From: Acidobacteriota bacterium
GTDB taxonomy: Bacteria > Acidobacteriota > Vicinamibacteria > Vicinamibacterales > UBA2999
Assembly (NCBI GenBank): GCA_016213695.1
Contig: JACQZV010000116.1
Location: 1-33,995, forward strand
Direction of reading: 5' to 3'
DNA: 33,995 nt
Part shown: positions 8,648 to 17,347 of the stretch, piece after piece
Position numbering within the stretch: the first letter of the stretch is position 1
How the letters are laid out: every line of letters starts with the position of its first letter
Made by a program: the position numbers and the translations under genes
Notes under the pieces: generated by a model
What the model was told of the DNA's origin: nothing
Database searches by the model: none
What the model saw: only the letters and a program-made list of their open reading frames with translations

Positions 8648-10099
8648 ATGGGCAAAATCACCGGTTTCATCGAAATCAGGCGGAAGAAGCACCCGACGCG
8701 GCCCGTCGAGGAGCGCCTCCACGACTGGCGCGAGGTGTATCTGAGGTCGGAGGCCGGCGACCTGCAGGCGCAGGGCGCGCGCTGCATGGACTGCGGCATT
8801 CCCTTCTGCCACCAGGGCTGCCCGCTCGGCAATCTGATTCCCGACTGGAACGACCTCGTCTATCACGACCGGTGGCGGGCCGCGATCGACCGCCTGCACG
8901 CCACGAACAACTTCCCGGAGTTCACCGGACGACTCTGCCCGGCGCCGTGCGAGGGCTCGTGCGTGCTCGGCATCAACGACGACCCGGTGACGATCAAGGA
9001 CATCGAGGTGGCGATCATCGATCGGGCGTTCGACGAAGGCTGGGTGACGCCGACCCCTCCCGCGACGCGCACGTCGAAGACCGTGGCGGTGGTCGGATCG
9101 GGGCCGGCCGGGCTGGCGGCGGCCGACCAGCTCAACCGCGCCGGCCACACCGTGACCGTCTTCGAGCGGTCAGATCGGATTGGCGGCCTGCTGCGGTACG
9201 GCATCCCCGAGTTCAAGATGGAGAAGCGGGTGCTCGACCGCCGCTTGGCGGTGATGGGCGCCGAAGGAGTGATCTTCAGGCCGGGCACCGACGTCGGCCG
9301 GGACGTGCCAGTCGAGCAGTTGCGCCGCGATTTCGACGCGGTGCTCCTCGCCGCCGGCGCGGGCCACGCACGCGACCTGACCGTGCCCGGGCGCGAGCTG
9401 CGCGGAGTGCATTTCGCGATGGAGTACCTGACGCTGCAGAACCGGCGCTGCGAGGGCGACGCGATTCCCGACGACCGGTTCATCTCCGCGCACGGCAAGC
9501 ACGTGATCATCATCGGCGGCGGCGACACCGGCGCGGACTGCCTCGGGACGGCGCACCGGCAGGGGGCGAAGTCGGTGACGCAGCTCGAGCTGCTGCCGAA
9601 GCCGCCGCTCGAGCGCGCGGCGGACAATCCGTGGCCGCTATGGCCCAACATCTTCCGGGTCTCGACGGCCCATGAAGAGGGCGGCGAGCGGCTCTATTCC
9701 GTGTCGACCCAGCGGTTTGTCGGCAACGCGCAGGGGCGCGTCCGCGCGCTGCAGGCTGTGAAGGTGGAGATGGCGCGCGGCGCCGACGGCCGCACGACCT
9801 TCGCGCCCCTCGCCGGCTCCGAGTTCGAGATTCCCGCCGAACTGGTGCTGCTGGCGATGGGGTTTGTCGGCGCCGAGCGCGGTCCGCTCGTCACGGACCT
9901 CGGCGTGAAGCTCACCGAGCGCGGCACCGTCTGGCGCGACGAGCGCTGGATGACGAGCGTGCCGGGTGTCTTCGCCGCCGGCGACATGCAGCGCGGCCAG
10001 TCGCTCATCGTCTGGGCGATTGCCGAAGGACGATCCGCCGCGCGCGGGATCGACCAGTACCTGATGGGGCGGTCGGCGCTGCCGGCGCCGCTGCAATAG
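8648..10099 (+). CDS. gltD: Glutamate synthase, small subunit
   Basis: GltD oxidises NAD(P)H and passes electrons to GltB. The 483 residues match the usual length (about 470-480). The N-terminal ferredoxin-like domain has Cys46, Cys49, Cys54 and Cys58 in [13 protein letters not shown] and a second group, Cys97, Cys101 and Cys105, in CPAPCEGSC. These bind two [4Fe-4S] clusters. An FAD-binding [10 protein letters not shown] motif follows near residue 152, then the NADPH-binding GGGDTGADC near 295, and near the C-terminus [14 protein letters not shown], typical of this flavoprotein family. It starts 14 nt after the gltB stop and surely shares its transcript. The Shine-Dalgarno sequence is weak (GGGG). 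The dispersed hairpin repeat in the gap could modulate relative expression of the two subunits. Confidence 0.96.
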   Translation: MGKITGFIEIRRKKHPTRPVEERLHDWREVYLRSEAGDLQAQGARCMDCGIPFCHQGCPLGNLIPDWNDLVYHDRWRAAIDRLHATNNFPEFTGRLCPAPCEGSCVLGINDDPVTIKDIEVAIIDRAFDEGWVTPTPPATRTSKTVAVVGSGPAGLAAADQLNRAGHTVTVFERSDRIGGLLRYGIPEFKMEKRVLDRRLAVMGAEGVIFRPGTDVGRDVPVEQLRRDFDAVLLAAGAGHARDLTVPGRELRGVHFAMEYLTLQNRRCEGDAIPDDRFISAHGKHVIIIGGGDTGADCLGTAHRQGAKSVTQLELLPKPPLERAADNPWPLWPNIFRVSTAHEEGGERLYSVSTQRFVGNAQGRVRALQAVKVEMARGADGRTTFAPLAGSEFEIPAELVLLAMGFVGAERGPLVTDLGVKLTERGTVWRDERWMTSVPGVFAAGDMQRGQSLIVWAIAEGRSAARGIDQYLMGRSALPAPLQ

Positions 10100-10242
10100 C
10101 GCTCACGTCCACGTACCGCCGAGGCCCTGAGACACCGAAGTATCTTGTGAGTATGCTTCTCGGTGCCTCCGTGCCTCGGTGGTCCGTCGTATCGCGGCGT
10201 TCCGTCGCGTCCAGGCGTTCCGCCGCGCCTTTCCGGTGATAC
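10100..10242. repeat. Repeat-filled gap: octamer array and 14-bp direct repeat
   Basis: The gltD-ypdA gap contains two repeat blocks. At 10160-10182 the minus strand reads as tandem 8-bp units of the form GGCACNGA (CCACCGA, GGCACGGA, GGCACCGA). At 10196-10209 and 10214-10227 there are two copies of GGCGTTCCGYCGCG with an 18-bp period. I see no clear promoter, Shine-Dalgarno sequence or terminator. Confidence 0.55.
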
Positions 10243-11292
10243 ATGTCCGTTCGTGACGTTCTCATCGTCGGCGCTGGACCATCCGGCCTCGCGACCGCGA
10301 TTGCGGCCACGCAGCAGAGCCTCGACTACGTCATCGTCGAGAAGGGCGTGCTCGTCAACTCGATCTTCAATTTTCCGACGCACATGGTGTACTTCACCAC
10401 GCCGGAACTGCTCGAGATTGGCGGCCTGCCGCTCATCACCCCGTACGACAAGCCGACGCGGCTGGAATCGCTGCGCTACTACCGCCGCGCGGTCGACACG
10501 TACGGGATTCAGATCTCCTTCCACGAGCAAGTCGTGGCGATCGAACGTGAAGGTGACGTGTTCGCGGTGACGACGCAGGAGGTTGCAGGCGACCGTAGGC
10601 CGGGTGCCGAGGAGCGGACCCGGCAGAACGGCGTCCGGCGCGTCCGTGAAGCCCGGGCCGTGGTACTCGCGATCGGGTACTACGACCATCCCAACTACCT
10701 CGGCATTCCCGGCGAGGATCTGCCGCACGTCGCGCACTACTACAAGGAACCCCACCCCTACTACCGGCAGCGCGTCGTGATTGTCGGCGGCAAGAACTCC
10801 GCGGCCGAGGCCGCGCTGGAGCTGTTTCGCTCGGGCGCGCATGTCACCCTCGTGCACCGCCGCGCGGCGCTTGGCGACTCGATCAAGTACTGGGTGCGTC
10901 CCGACATCGAGAACCGGATCAAGGCAGGATCGATCGCGACGCGCTTCGAGACGCGTGTCGTGGAGATCCGCCCGAACGTCGTCGTCGTCGAGCCGGCCGT
11001 GGAAGGGCAGACTGGCGGGCGCGAGGAGATCCCCGCCGATGCGGTGTTGCTGCTGACCGGCTATCGGCCGGACGTCGACCTGATGCGCCGCGCCGGCATC
11101 CGCTGCCACGACGAGACGCTCGTGCCCGACCTGAATCCGGAGACGTTCGAGACCAACGTCCCGAACCTGTTCATCGCCGGCGGCGCCGTGGCGGGGCGCA
11201 ACACCGGCTCGATTTTCATCGAGAACGGCCGCTTCCACGGCGAGCGGATCATCGCCGTGCTGGCGGAGCGGCTCCACCGCGGCTTGCGCTGA
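10243..11292 (+). CDS. YpdA family flavoprotein, putative bacillithiol disulfide reductase
   Basis: This 349-residue flavin-dependent pyridine nucleotide oxidoreductase starts with the dinucleotide motif VGAGPSGLA (9-17) and has a second NADPH-type motif, [16 protein letters not shown], near residue 185. [21 protein letters not shown] and the tail [18 protein letters not shown] are hallmarks of the YpdA family. YpdA proteins reduce oxidised bacillithiol with NADPH and lack the CxxC of thioredoxin reductases; none is visible here. An extra Arg/Gly-rich stretch near residues 116-136 makes it about 25 residues longer than Firmicute YpdA. Bacillithiol in this organism is an inference, since no biosynthesis gene is in the window. 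It lies downstream of gltD after a repeat-filled gap and ends 2 nt from the convergent LON-domain gene. The ATG start was chosen because it is the first in frame. Confidence 0.85.
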   Translation: MSVRDVLIVGAGPSGLATAIAATQQSLDYVIVEKGVLVNSIFNFPTHMVYFTTPELLEIGGLPLITPYDKPTRLESLRYYRRAVDTYGIQISFHEQVVAIEREGDVFAVTTQEVAGDRRPGAEERTRQNGVRRVREARAVVLAIGYYDHPNYLGIPGEDLPHVAHYYKEPHPYYRQRVVIVGGKNSAAEAALELFRSGAHVTLVHRRAALGDSIKYWVRPDIENRIKAGSIATRFETRVVEIRPNVVVVEPAVEGQTGGREEIPADAVLLLTGYRPDVDLMRRAGIRCHDETLVPDLNPETFETNVPNLFIAGGAVAGRNTGSIFIENGRFHGERIIAVLAERLHRGLR

Positions 11293-11294
11293 GA

Positions 11295-11927
11295 TCAGTG
11301 CACGACCTTTCCCTTCCAGGCCGCCCGCGGCGTGAGCGTCCGCATCTCCAGCAGCTCGATGAGCGCGCGGCAGCGCGCGAGGACTCCCTCGCGCTCGAGC
11401 AGCGCCTGCCGCTCGAGCGGTTCGAGCTCGACGTACTGCGCCAGGGCGTTCACCAGGTCTTCGTCCGGGACCGCGGGAGGGAAGCGCGGCTCGGCGCCGG
11501 CCCGTTCGACGGCCGCCGCGATCAGCGCCTCGAGGCGCCGGCGGTGCCGGCGGAGCTCGCTGCGGTCGTCGTCGGCCACCGCCTCCGGCATCGGATCGAC
11601 ATGCGCCAGCCGGTACGCCCTGCTGCCGTCCTCGCGGCTGATACGGAACCGCTCCAGCCCGCGCACGACGATGTGAAAGCGGCCGTCGGCGAGCGGCTCG
11701 GCGTGCGTGACGACGCCGGCGCAGCCGATCGGGAACACGGGCGGCCGGCCCTCGTAGTCGGCGTCGTGCCCGGGCTGCAGCAGCACCATCCCGATGATCC
11801 GGTCGCCGTCGAGCGCGTCGGCGACCATCGCGCGATACCGCGGCTCGAAGATGTGCAGCGGCAGGAACACGTTGGGAAAGAGGACGACGTTCGGAAGCGG
11901 GAAGATCGGGATCGTCGGAGGCAGCAT
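11295..11927 (-). CDS. LON substrate-binding domain protein
   Basis: The 210-residue protein consists of a Lon N-terminal (LON/PUA-like) domain without the AAA+ or protease parts. The beginning, [26 protein letters not shown] as separate blocks [11 protein letters not shown] and [10 protein letters not shown], is the family signature, followed by [15 protein letters not shown] and [10 protein letters not shown]. The second half is helical and charged. Stand-alone LON proteins of about 200 residues are widespread in bacteria, with no settled function; substrate or peptide recognition is the usual guess. It is the third gene of an apparent operon, 5 nt after the VWA-domain gene, so it could act with the AAA+/VWA pair as an adaptor or chaperone component. 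That role is an inference. The convergent ypdA ends 2 nt away. Confidence 0.85.
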   Translation of the reverse strand: MLPPTIPIFPLPNVVLFPNVFLPLHIFEPRYRAMVADALDGDRIIGMVLLQPGHDADYEGRPPVFPIGCAGVVTHAEPLADGRFHIVVRGLERFRISREDGSRAYRLAHVDPMPEAVADDDRSELRRHRRRLEALIAAAVERAGAEPRFPPAVPDEDLVNALAQYVELEPLERQALLEREGVLARCRALIELLEMRTLTPRAAWKGKVVH

Positions 11928-11932
11928 GGCCG

Positions 11933-13231
11933 CTAATGGATGGTCCGGGTCTTCCGGTTCATGTAGTCCATCAGCACGTACTGACCGAGCGTGTACGGCG
12001 TCGTGAAATACGCCTTGCCGCGGCAGATGGCCGCCACGCGCCGGACGAAGGCCACCAGATCCGGGTCGCGCGCCAGCATGAACGTATTGATCATGATGCC
12101 GGCCTTCTGGCAGGCGTTCACCTCGGCGAATGTCTCGGCCACGATGTACGGGTCGAGGCCGAACGCGTTCTTGTAGATCTGGCCGTCGGGACGCGTGATC
12201 GCCGACGGCTTGCCGTCGGTCACCATGACGATCTGGCGCATGTCCTTCCGCTGGCGCTCCAGGATGCGCCGTGCCAGCCGCAGGCCTTCACGGGTGTTCG
12301 TGTAGTACGGCCCGACGCGCACGCGGCCGAGTTCCTTGAGCGGAATCTCCTCGGCCGAGTCGTGGAACAGCACCGCGCTGAGCGAGTCGCCGGGATACTG
12401 CGTGCGAATCAGGTGGGACAGCGCCAGCGCGACGCGCTTGGCCGGCGTGAACCGATCCTCGCCGTACAGGATCATGCTGTGGCTGCAGTCGAGCATGATC
12501 ACGGTCGCGCAGGAGCTCTGGTACTCGCTCTGCGCGACCATCAGGTCCTGGTATTCGACGGCGATGCCCGCACCCGGGCCCGATCCCGACGCCACGGCCC
12601 GGCCTTCGGCGTGGAGGCGCTGCACGGCGTTGAGGATCGTGCCGCTCGGGTCGAGGTTGAGCGTGTCGCCGAATTCGTACGGCTTCGGGGCGGCGGCGGT
12701 TTCGACGCCGGTCGCCAGGTGCCGGGTGTCGTGGCGGCCGGCGCTGCTGCGCCCGACCGATCCGAGCAGATCGCGCAGGGCGCGGTAGCCGAGGAAATCG
12801 AGCGCCTTGTCGGTCACCTCGAACATGACCGGCCCGGCGTCCTCGCCGCGGCCCCCGCCGGCGCCCTGCCGCCACTCGCGCTCCCGGTCCAGGTCGGGCG
12901 CCGGCGTGATGAAGCCGCGCTCCATCATGCGCTCGATGATCTGCTGGATGAGATCCTCAATCTGCTGGCGCGCCGATTCCTGATCGCCGTCGGCCGGCTC
13001 GCCCAGCAGGTTCTCGAGCGCCTCGTCCGAGAGCACCCCGCCGCTGAACAGCGCCTCGAGAATGGCGTCGTGCAGCGCCTGCATCGTCCGGTCGTCGTCG
13101 CCGTCCGACGGGTCGCCCCACGGGTTGCTGAAGCCGCTCGAGAGGAGCAGGTCGGAGAGCTTCGAGACGAGATCCTCGAGATCGATCTCGTCGAGCAGGC
13201 TGCCGGTGTACTTGGTGTAGCGGTATTTCAC
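11933..13231 (-). CDS. VWA-domain protein, partner of the MoxR-like ATPase
   Basis: This 432-residue protein has a von Willebrand factor A domain in its C-terminal half. The metal-ion-dependent adhesion motif D-x-S-x-S is at 248-252 (DCSHS), with later Thr and Asp-containing segments (VTDGKPS). The N-terminal 130 residues are acidic and mostly helical, then Gly/Arg-rich. No signal peptide or membrane helix is visible, so it should be cytoplasmic. In MoxR/RavA and Mg-chelatase systems such a VWA protein docks on an AAA+ ring and helps remodel or metallate a target. The upstream neighbour is exactly such an ATPase, separated by 17 nt made of a CAAGTCA heptamer array. The start is GTG at 13231, next to the array, without a Shine-Dalgarno sequence. 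The target is unknown. Confidence 0.85.
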   Translation of the reverse strand: MKYRYTKYTGSLLDEIDLEDLVSKLSDLLLSSGFSNPWGDPSDGDDDRTMQALHDAILEALFSGGVLSDEALENLLGEPADGDQESARQQIEDLIQQIIERMMERGFITPAPDLDREREWRQGAGGGRGEDAGPVMFEVTDKALDFLGYRALRDLLGSVGRSSAGRHDTRHLATGVETAAAPKPYEFGDTLNLDPSGTILNAVQRLHAEGRAVASGSGPGAGIAVEYQDLMVAQSEYQSSCATVIMLDCSHSMILYGEDRFTPAKRVALALSHLIRTQYPGDSLSAVLFHDSAEEIPLKELGRVRVGPYYTNTREGLRLARRILERQRKDMRQIVMVTDGKPSAITRPDGQIYKNAFGLDPYIVAETFAEVNACQKAGIMINTFMLARDPDLVAFVRRVAAICRGKAYFTTPYTLGQYVLMDYMNRKTRTIH

Positions 13232-13251
13232 AAGTCACAAGTCACAAGTCA
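13231..13251. repeat. Short tandem heptamer repeat (CAAGTCA), three exact units
   Basis: Three exact CAAGTCA units (13231-13237, 13238-13244, 13245-13251) occupy the gap between the AAA+ and VWA genes. They contain the AAA+ stop codon (TGA, 13251-13249) and touch the GTG start of the VWA gene, so both gene ends are built on the repeat. A related array lies at the other end of the AAA+ gene (14777-14814). Confidence 0.75.
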
Positions 13252-14763
13252 GTTGTAGTACTTCTTCTTGCCCCCCGCGGGCAGCGGCGTCTCCGCGGCC
13301 AGGGCGGCTTCGCGCGCGACGGGGCGGCGCACGGGTGTCTCCGCGGCGTGGTACCCGCGCTCCTCGCTGCGGCCGATCTTCTTCAGCGCGTACAGCCCCT
13401 CCAGGACGAAATCGACGCCGGACGCCAGCAGGGGCGGCGCCGCATCCGGCGGGATGCCGGCGGCGTGCGCGAGCTCGACCAGCCCCTGCACCTCGCGCGC
13501 GCGCCCGAGCAGCTCGTCGGCGCTCGTCGCGTCCGACAGCTGCAGGCTCCCGCCGAGGTCGAACCACTCGATGACCTGGCGCAGCTCGAGGTGCGACATG
13601 TACCCGTCGCCCACGGTCGCGACGGCGGCGCGCACCAGCTCGCGGGCAATCGCCTCGGCGCCCTTGAGCTCGCCCTCGTACTCAAGCTCGAACTTGCCGG
13701 TCATCGACGGCAGCGCCGCGTAGATGTCGGTCACGCGCGCCACGGCCACCGGTTCGCGGTTGACCAGGGCGCGCCGCTCGGCGTTCGACACCACGTTCTC
13801 GATGGCCGAGATCGGCAGGCGCTGGCTGACGCCCGAGCGCTTGTCGATGCGCCGATCCTGCCGCGCCTGGAACGCAATCTCCTCGACGACCTCGGCGACA
13901 AAGCTCGGCACCTCGGCGCGGATGTCGGCGCCGTCGCGGCTGAGCCACGCCTCCTGCGCGGTGATCTTCATTCCGTCGGCACGCCCGGCGGGGTAGTGCG
14001 TGCGGATCTCCGAACCGATCCGGTCCTTGAGGGGCGTGATGATCTTGCCGCGCGCCGTGTAGTCCTCCGGATTCGCCGTGAACGCCATGAGGAGGTCGAG
14101 CGGCAGGCGCACCGGATACCCCTTAATCTGCACGTCGCCTTCCTGCAGGATGTTGAAGAGCCCCACCTGGATCTTCCCGGCGAGGTCGGGCAGCTCGTTG
14201 ATGGCGAAGATCCCGCGGTTGGCGCGCGGCAGCAGTCCGTAGTGCATCGTCAGCTCGCTCGACAGCTGCAGGCCTGACTTCGCCGCCTTGATCGGATCGA
14301 TGTCGCCGACCATGTCGGCAATCGTCACATCGGGCGTCGCGAGCTTTTCGACGTAGCGCGCCTCGCGCGGGAGCCACGCCACCGGCGTCCGGTCGCCTTC
14401 GCTGGCGATGCGCGCGCGGCACGTCGCGCAGATCGGCGACAGCGGGTCGTCGTTGATCTCGCAGCCGGCGACGACCGGGATCGCCTCGTCGAGCAGCGTG
14501 ACGAGCGCGCGCAGGAGCCGCGTCTTGGCCTGGCCGCGCAGGCCGAGCAGGATGAAGTTGTGGCGGGACAGCAGCGCGTTGACGAGCTGCGGCACCACCG
14601 TGTCGTCGTAGCCGACGATGCCGGGGAAGAGCGTTTCGCCGGCGCGCAGCTTGCGGATCAGGTTCTGACGCGCTTCCTCGTGGACGCTGCGGTGCGGCAC
14701 GGCGCCGCCGGCCACCGCGCGCCGCAGGTCGCCGAGCGTGGCTGCCGCCGTGGGGTTCGACAT
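13249..14763 (-). CDS. AAA+ ATPase, MoxR / Mg-chelatase subunit I-like
   Basis: This 504-residue AAA+ protein has a Walker A of the GxxGxAKT form (GLRGQAKT, 74-81), as in MoxR/RavA proteins. In the Walker B region, [10 protein letters not shown] (185-194), Asn189 stands where most AAA+ proteins have Asp; Glu190 is kept. Between them Cys101, Cys112 and Cys115 (GCEIND and ICATC) may bind a metal. [10 protein letters not shown] provides the sensor 1 Asn, and a helical lid follows. It resembles the ATPase paired with a VWA protein in actinobacteria and often labelled magnesium chelatase. No bacteriochlorophyll or cobalamin gene is present, so that label should not be taken as function. It leads the operon AAA+ - VWA - LON. 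The ATG at 14763 has TAGAAT 6 nt upstream and no Shine-Dalgarno sequence, the same layout as the SDR gene. Confidence 0.87.
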   Translation of the reverse strand: MSNPTAAATLGDLRRAVAGGAVPHRSVHEEARQNLIRKLRAGETLFPGIVGYDDTVVPQLVNALLSRHNFILLGLRGQAKTRLLRALVTLLDEAIPVVAGCEINDDPLSPICATCRARIASEGDRTPVAWLPREARYVEKLATPDVTIADMVGDIDPIKAAKSGLQLSSELTMHYGLLPRANRGIFAINELPDLAGKIQVGLFNILQEGDVQIKGYPVRLPLDLLMAFTANPEDYTARGKIITPLKDRIGSEIRTHYPAGRADGMKITAQEAWLSRDGADIRAEVPSFVAEVVEEIAFQARQDRRIDKRSGVSQRLPISAIENVVSNAERRALVNREPVAVARVTDIYAALPSMTGKFELEYEGELKGAEAIARELVRAAVATVGDGYMSHLELRQVIEWFDLGGSLQLSDATSADELLGRAREVQGLVELAHAAGIPPDAAPPLLASGVDFVLEGLYALKKIGRSEERGYHAAETPVRRPVAREAALAAETPLPAGGKKKYYN

Positions 14764-14775
14764 GGAGCGATTCTA
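14764..14775 (-). promoter_or_regulatory. Putative leaderless -10 element of the AAA+ operon
   Basis: Minus-strand TAGAAT (14775-14770) is followed by CGCTCC and the ATG. This matches the SDR start (TAGAAT, CGGTCG, ATG). No good -35 box is seen at normal spacing; TTGAGC lies 19 bp upstream, inside the heptamer array. Confidence 0.45.
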
Positions 14776-14776
14776 T

Positions 14777-14814
14777 CAAGTCACACGTCACAAGGCTCAA
14801 GGCACAAGGCACAA
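14777..14814. repeat. Short tandem heptamer repeat (CAAGTCA/CAAGGCA), over five units
   Basis: The units CAAGTCA, CACGTCA, CAAGGCT, CAAGGCA and CAAGGCA, plus a partial CAA, fill the 60-bp gap between the divergent AAA+ and glycerophosphodiesterase genes. Its last bases, CACAAT (14810-14815), lie 8 nt before the GTG start of the phosphodiesterase and could serve as its -10 element. Confidence 0.7.
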
Positions 14815-14823
14815 TTGTGACGC

Positions 14824-15648
14824 GTGCCTTTCTTCGACTCGTCCCGCCCGCTGATCTTCGCCCACCGCGGGGGCTGCGCGCTCGGTCCCGAAAACACGCT
14901 GGCCGCCTTCGACCGCGGGCTCGCGGCGGGTGCCGACGGCCTCGAGCTCGATGTGCATCTGTCGGCAGACGGCGTCCCCGTCGTGCACCACGATGCGACG
15001 GTCGATCGGACCACATCGGGCTCCGGGCCGGTGGGCGCGCTGACCGCCGCCGATCTGGCTCGACTCGACGCCGGATGCCGTTTTGCCGCCGGCGGCGCCT
15101 ATCCCTTCAGCCGGCAGGGCATCGGCGTTCCCACACTCACGGAGGTGTTGCACCGCTGCCCTGACGTGCGGATCATCGTCGAGATGAAAGTGGACTCGGC
15201 GGCGATGGGCGAGGCGGTGGCGCGGGAAGTCCGTCGCGCCGGTGCGGTGGAACGAGTGTGCGCCGCGGGGTACGGAGCGCGCAGCGCGGCGGCCGCGCGG
15301 GCCGCGCTGCCCGAGATGGCGACGAGCGCGTCCTACCGCGAGGTGCAGCTGGCGGTCTACCGGACGTGGGCGCGCTGGCCCGCGCGCGGGCCGCGCTACG
15401 GCGGCTACCAGGTGCCCGAGCATGCCGGCCGGCTGCGGATCGTGTCGCCGCGCTTCATCCGGTACGCGCACCGGGCGGGGCTCGCCGTGCAGGTGTGGAC
15501 CGTCGATGAGGAAGCGGACATGCGCCGCCTGCTCGCGTGGGAGGTCGACGCGCTGATCAGCAACCGGCCCGATCTCGCCGTTCGCGTCCGTGACGCGTAC
15601 GTGGGACGCGTGCCGCACAGCGAGCCCGCCGGGGGAACAGTCCGGTGA
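14824..15648 (+). CDS. Glycerophosphodiester phosphodiesterase (GlpQ/UgpQ family)
   Basis: These enzymes hydrolyse glycerophosphodiesters to glycerol 3-phosphate and an alcohol, recycling phospholipid headgroups. The 274-residue protein carries the family motif from His14 (AHRGG, then PENT with Glu23), the metal-binding E-L-D (GLELDVH) and catalytic HHD (VVHHDATVDRTT). A late VQVWTVDEEADM and NRPDL fit the TIM-barrel end. It has no signal peptide, so it should be cytoplasmic like UgpQ. The start is GTG 14824, with no Shine-Dalgarno sequence and a CACAAT hexamer 8 nt upstream. Its TGA overlaps the GTG of the next gene by 4 nt (GTGA), so the two are translationally coupled, although the enzymes share no obvious pathway. 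Confidence 0.93.
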   Translation: MPFFDSSRPLIFAHRGGCALGPENTLAAFDRGLAAGADGLELDVHLSADGVPVVHHDATVDRTTSGSGPVGALTAADLARLDAGCRFAAGGAYPFSRQGIGVPTLTEVLHRCPDVRIIVEMKVDSAAMGEAVAREVRRAGAVERVCAAGYGARSAAAARAALPEMATSASYREVQLAVYRTWARWPARGPRYGGYQVPEHAGRLRIVSPRFIRYAHRAGLAVQVWTVDEEADMRRLLAWEVDALISNRPDLAVRVRDAYVGRVPHSEPAGGTVR

Positions 15649-16601
15649 ACCCGCCCTCGCTCCAGGACATCGAGGCCGCGCGGCCGCGGGTGTACGCGCA
15701 CCTGCAGCCGACCCCCCTGCTCCGCTACCCGCTGCTCGACGAGTGGCTCGGGTGCGAGGCGTGGGTGAAGCACGAGAATCACAATCCGACCGGCGCGTTC
15801 AAGGTGCGCGGCGGCCTGAACCTGGTCGCGCAGCTCACGCCCGAGGAGCGGCGCCGCGGCGTCGCGAGCGCCAGCACCGGCAATCACGGCCAGTCGGTGG
15901 CGTTTGCGTGCCGGGTGCACGGCGTCCGGTGCCACATCGTCGTGCCGATCGACAGCAACCCGGATAAGGTGGCCGCCATGCGCGCGCTCGGCGCCACCGT
16001 CGTCGAGTACGGGCGCGACTTCGACGAGGCCCGGGAACGCGTCGAGGCGCTCGCGCCGCGCGAAGGGTGGCGCTACGTGCACTCGGCCAACGAGCCCCAC
16101 CTGATCGCCGGCGTCGGGACCTACGCGCTGGAGATCTTCGACGCGCTGCCCGACGCCGACTACGTCTTCGTCCCGATCGGCGGCGGCAGCGGCGCGGCCG
16201 GGTGCTGCATCGCCGGCAGCGGCAGAGGGGCGCGCGCGAAGGTCGTCGGCGTGCAGGCGGCGGGCGCCGACGCGTTCGCGCGGTCGTGGCGCGGTCCCGC
16301 GCGCGTGCAGCACGACCGCGTGGCGACGTTCGCCGAGGGCATGGCGACGCGGACGACGTTTGACCTGACGTTTGCCGTGCTGAAGACCGGACTGGCCGAC
16401 GTCGTCACGCTCGACGAGGAGGCGATCAGGGAGGGCGTGCGGGCCGCGCTGCAGCGGACGCACAACCTGGCCGAGGGCGCGGGCGCCGCGCCGCTCGCGG
16501 CGGCCCGTCAGCAGGCCGCGATGGTCGGCGGGAAGAGGTTTGTGTGCGTGATGACCGGCGGCAATCTCGACACGCGCACGCTCCGCGGCATCATCGGCTG
16601 A
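15645..16601 (+). CDS. PLP-dependent threonine/serine ammonia-lyase family protein
   Basis: The 318-residue protein is a fold type II PLP enzyme. Lys53 in NPTGAFKVRGG is the Schiff-base lysine, SASTGNHGQSVAF the substrate-binding loop and IGGGSGAAGC (about 178-187) the Gly-rich phosphate-binding loop. It is the length of catabolic threonine dehydratases (TdcB) and lacks the C-terminal ACT domain of biosynthetic IlvA. Close relatives include serine dehydratases, serine racemases and the hydroxyectoine-pathway enzyme EutB, so the substrate is open. The likely reaction is deamination of L-threonine or L-serine to a 2-oxo acid. The start is GTG 15645, coupled to the upstream phosphodiesterase through GTGA. 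Its 3' end overlaps the convergent uracil-DNA glycosylase gene by 11 bp. Confidence 0.9.
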   Translation: MNPPSLQDIEAARPRVYAHLQPTPLLRYPLLDEWLGCEAWVKHENHNPTGAFKVRGGLNLVAQLTPEERRRGVASASTGNHGQSVAFACRVHGVRCHIVVPIDSNPDKVAAMRALGATVVEYGRDFDEARERVEALAPREGWRYVHSANEPHLIAGVGTYALEIFDALPDADYVFVPIGGGSGAAGCCIAGSGRGARAKVVGVQAAGADAFARSWRGPARVQHDRVATFAEGMATRTTFDLTFAVLKTGLADVVTLDEEAIREGVRAALQRTHNLAEGAGAAPLAAARQQAAMVGGKRFVCVMTGGNLDTRTLRGIIG

Positions 16602-17289
16602 GCAGCCGTTTCGCCTGCCGGAAGACGCGCTCCATCATCGGCGCCGTCAGCGTGCCCGTGTTCGTGTTCTGCCGGCTCGGGTGATAGCAGCCGATGAGCA
16701 CGGGCGACGCGCGCACGACCACGCCGTGGCCGAACTGCGGCTTGGGCGACAGCCCGGCGCCGCGCCGTTTCAGCAGCTGCAGCCAGGCGTCGAATCCAAT
16801 CCTGCCAAGAGCCACGACCACGCGGACGCGCCGCAGGTGCGCGAGCTCCGCCTCCAGATGGCCGAGGCACCGCGTGATCTCCTCGGGCCGGGGCTTGTTG
16901 TCGGGCGGCGCGCACCGCACGGCCGACAGGATGTACGCGTCGCTCAAACGCAGGCCGTCGTCGGGATGCCGCGACGTGGCGATGTTCGCGAATCCGGTGC
17001 GGTGCAGCGCCGACATCAGGAAATCGCCCGATCCGTCGCCGGTGAACGGGCGGCCGGTGCGATTCGCGCCGTGCGCCGCCGGCGCGAGGCCGACGAGCAG
17101 CAGCCGCGCATCGGGATCGCCGAAGCCCGGTACGGGCCGGCCCCAGTACGTGTCTGCGCGATGCGCGCGCTTTTTCTCCCGCGCCACGCGGCGGCAGTAG
17201 GCGCGCAGCCGCGGACAGCGCTCGCACGCGACGATGCCGGCATGAACGTCGGCCAGTCCGGGCGAAATCACATCGGAGGTTGCTCCCAC
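16591..17289 (-). CDS. Family 5 uracil-DNA glycosylase (UDGb type)
   Basis: UDGb enzymes excise uracil, and often hypoxanthine, from DNA. Residues 67-87 contain GLAPAAHGANRTGRPFTGDGS as blocks GLAPAAHG and NRTGRPFTGD, the family 5 motif A, which lacks the Asp/Asn catalytic residue of other families. HPSRQNTNTG near the C-terminus is motif B with the DNA-inserting His. Cys22, Cys25, Cys32 and a later Cys in VRCAPP are suited to the [4Fe-4S] cluster of families 4 and 5. The frame is open to an ATG at 17358, but that would overlap the divergent cytochrome gene. GTG 17289 is preferred because TATCCT (17303-17298) precedes it by 8 nt; GTG 17271 is another option. From 17289 it has 232 residues, close to known UDGb enzymes (about 220). 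Confidence 0.88.
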   Translation of the reverse strand: MGATSDVISPGLADVHAGIVACERCPRLRAYCRRVAREKKRAHRADTYWGRPVPGFGDPDARLLLVGLAPAAHGANRTGRPFTGDGSGDFLMSALHRTGFANIATSRHPDDGLRLSDAYILSAVRCAPPDNKPRPEEITRCLGHLEAELAHLRRVRVVVALGRIGFDAWLQLLKRRGAGLSPKPQFGHGVVVRASPVLIGCYHPSRQNTNTGTLTAPMMERVFRQAKRLLSR

Positions 17290-17297
17290 GGTGATGG

Positions 17298-17303
17298 AGG
17301 ATA
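17298..17303 (-). promoter_or_regulatory. Putative leaderless -10 element of the UDGb gene
   Basis: TATCCT on the minus strand ends 8 nt before the GTG at 17289. The spacer has no Shine-Dalgarno sequence, so the transcript would begin at or very near the start codon. Confidence 0.4.
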
Positions 17304-17347
17304 CACGGGAGACGCCGAATGGAGGTACACTTGGACACCGAGGACAC

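Noticed and set aside
13249-14763. Naming the AAA+ protein as magnesium chelatase subunit
   Set aside because: No tetrapyrrole-pathway genes are nearby, and the ATPase/VWA pairing is shared by many MoxR-type systems with other roles.
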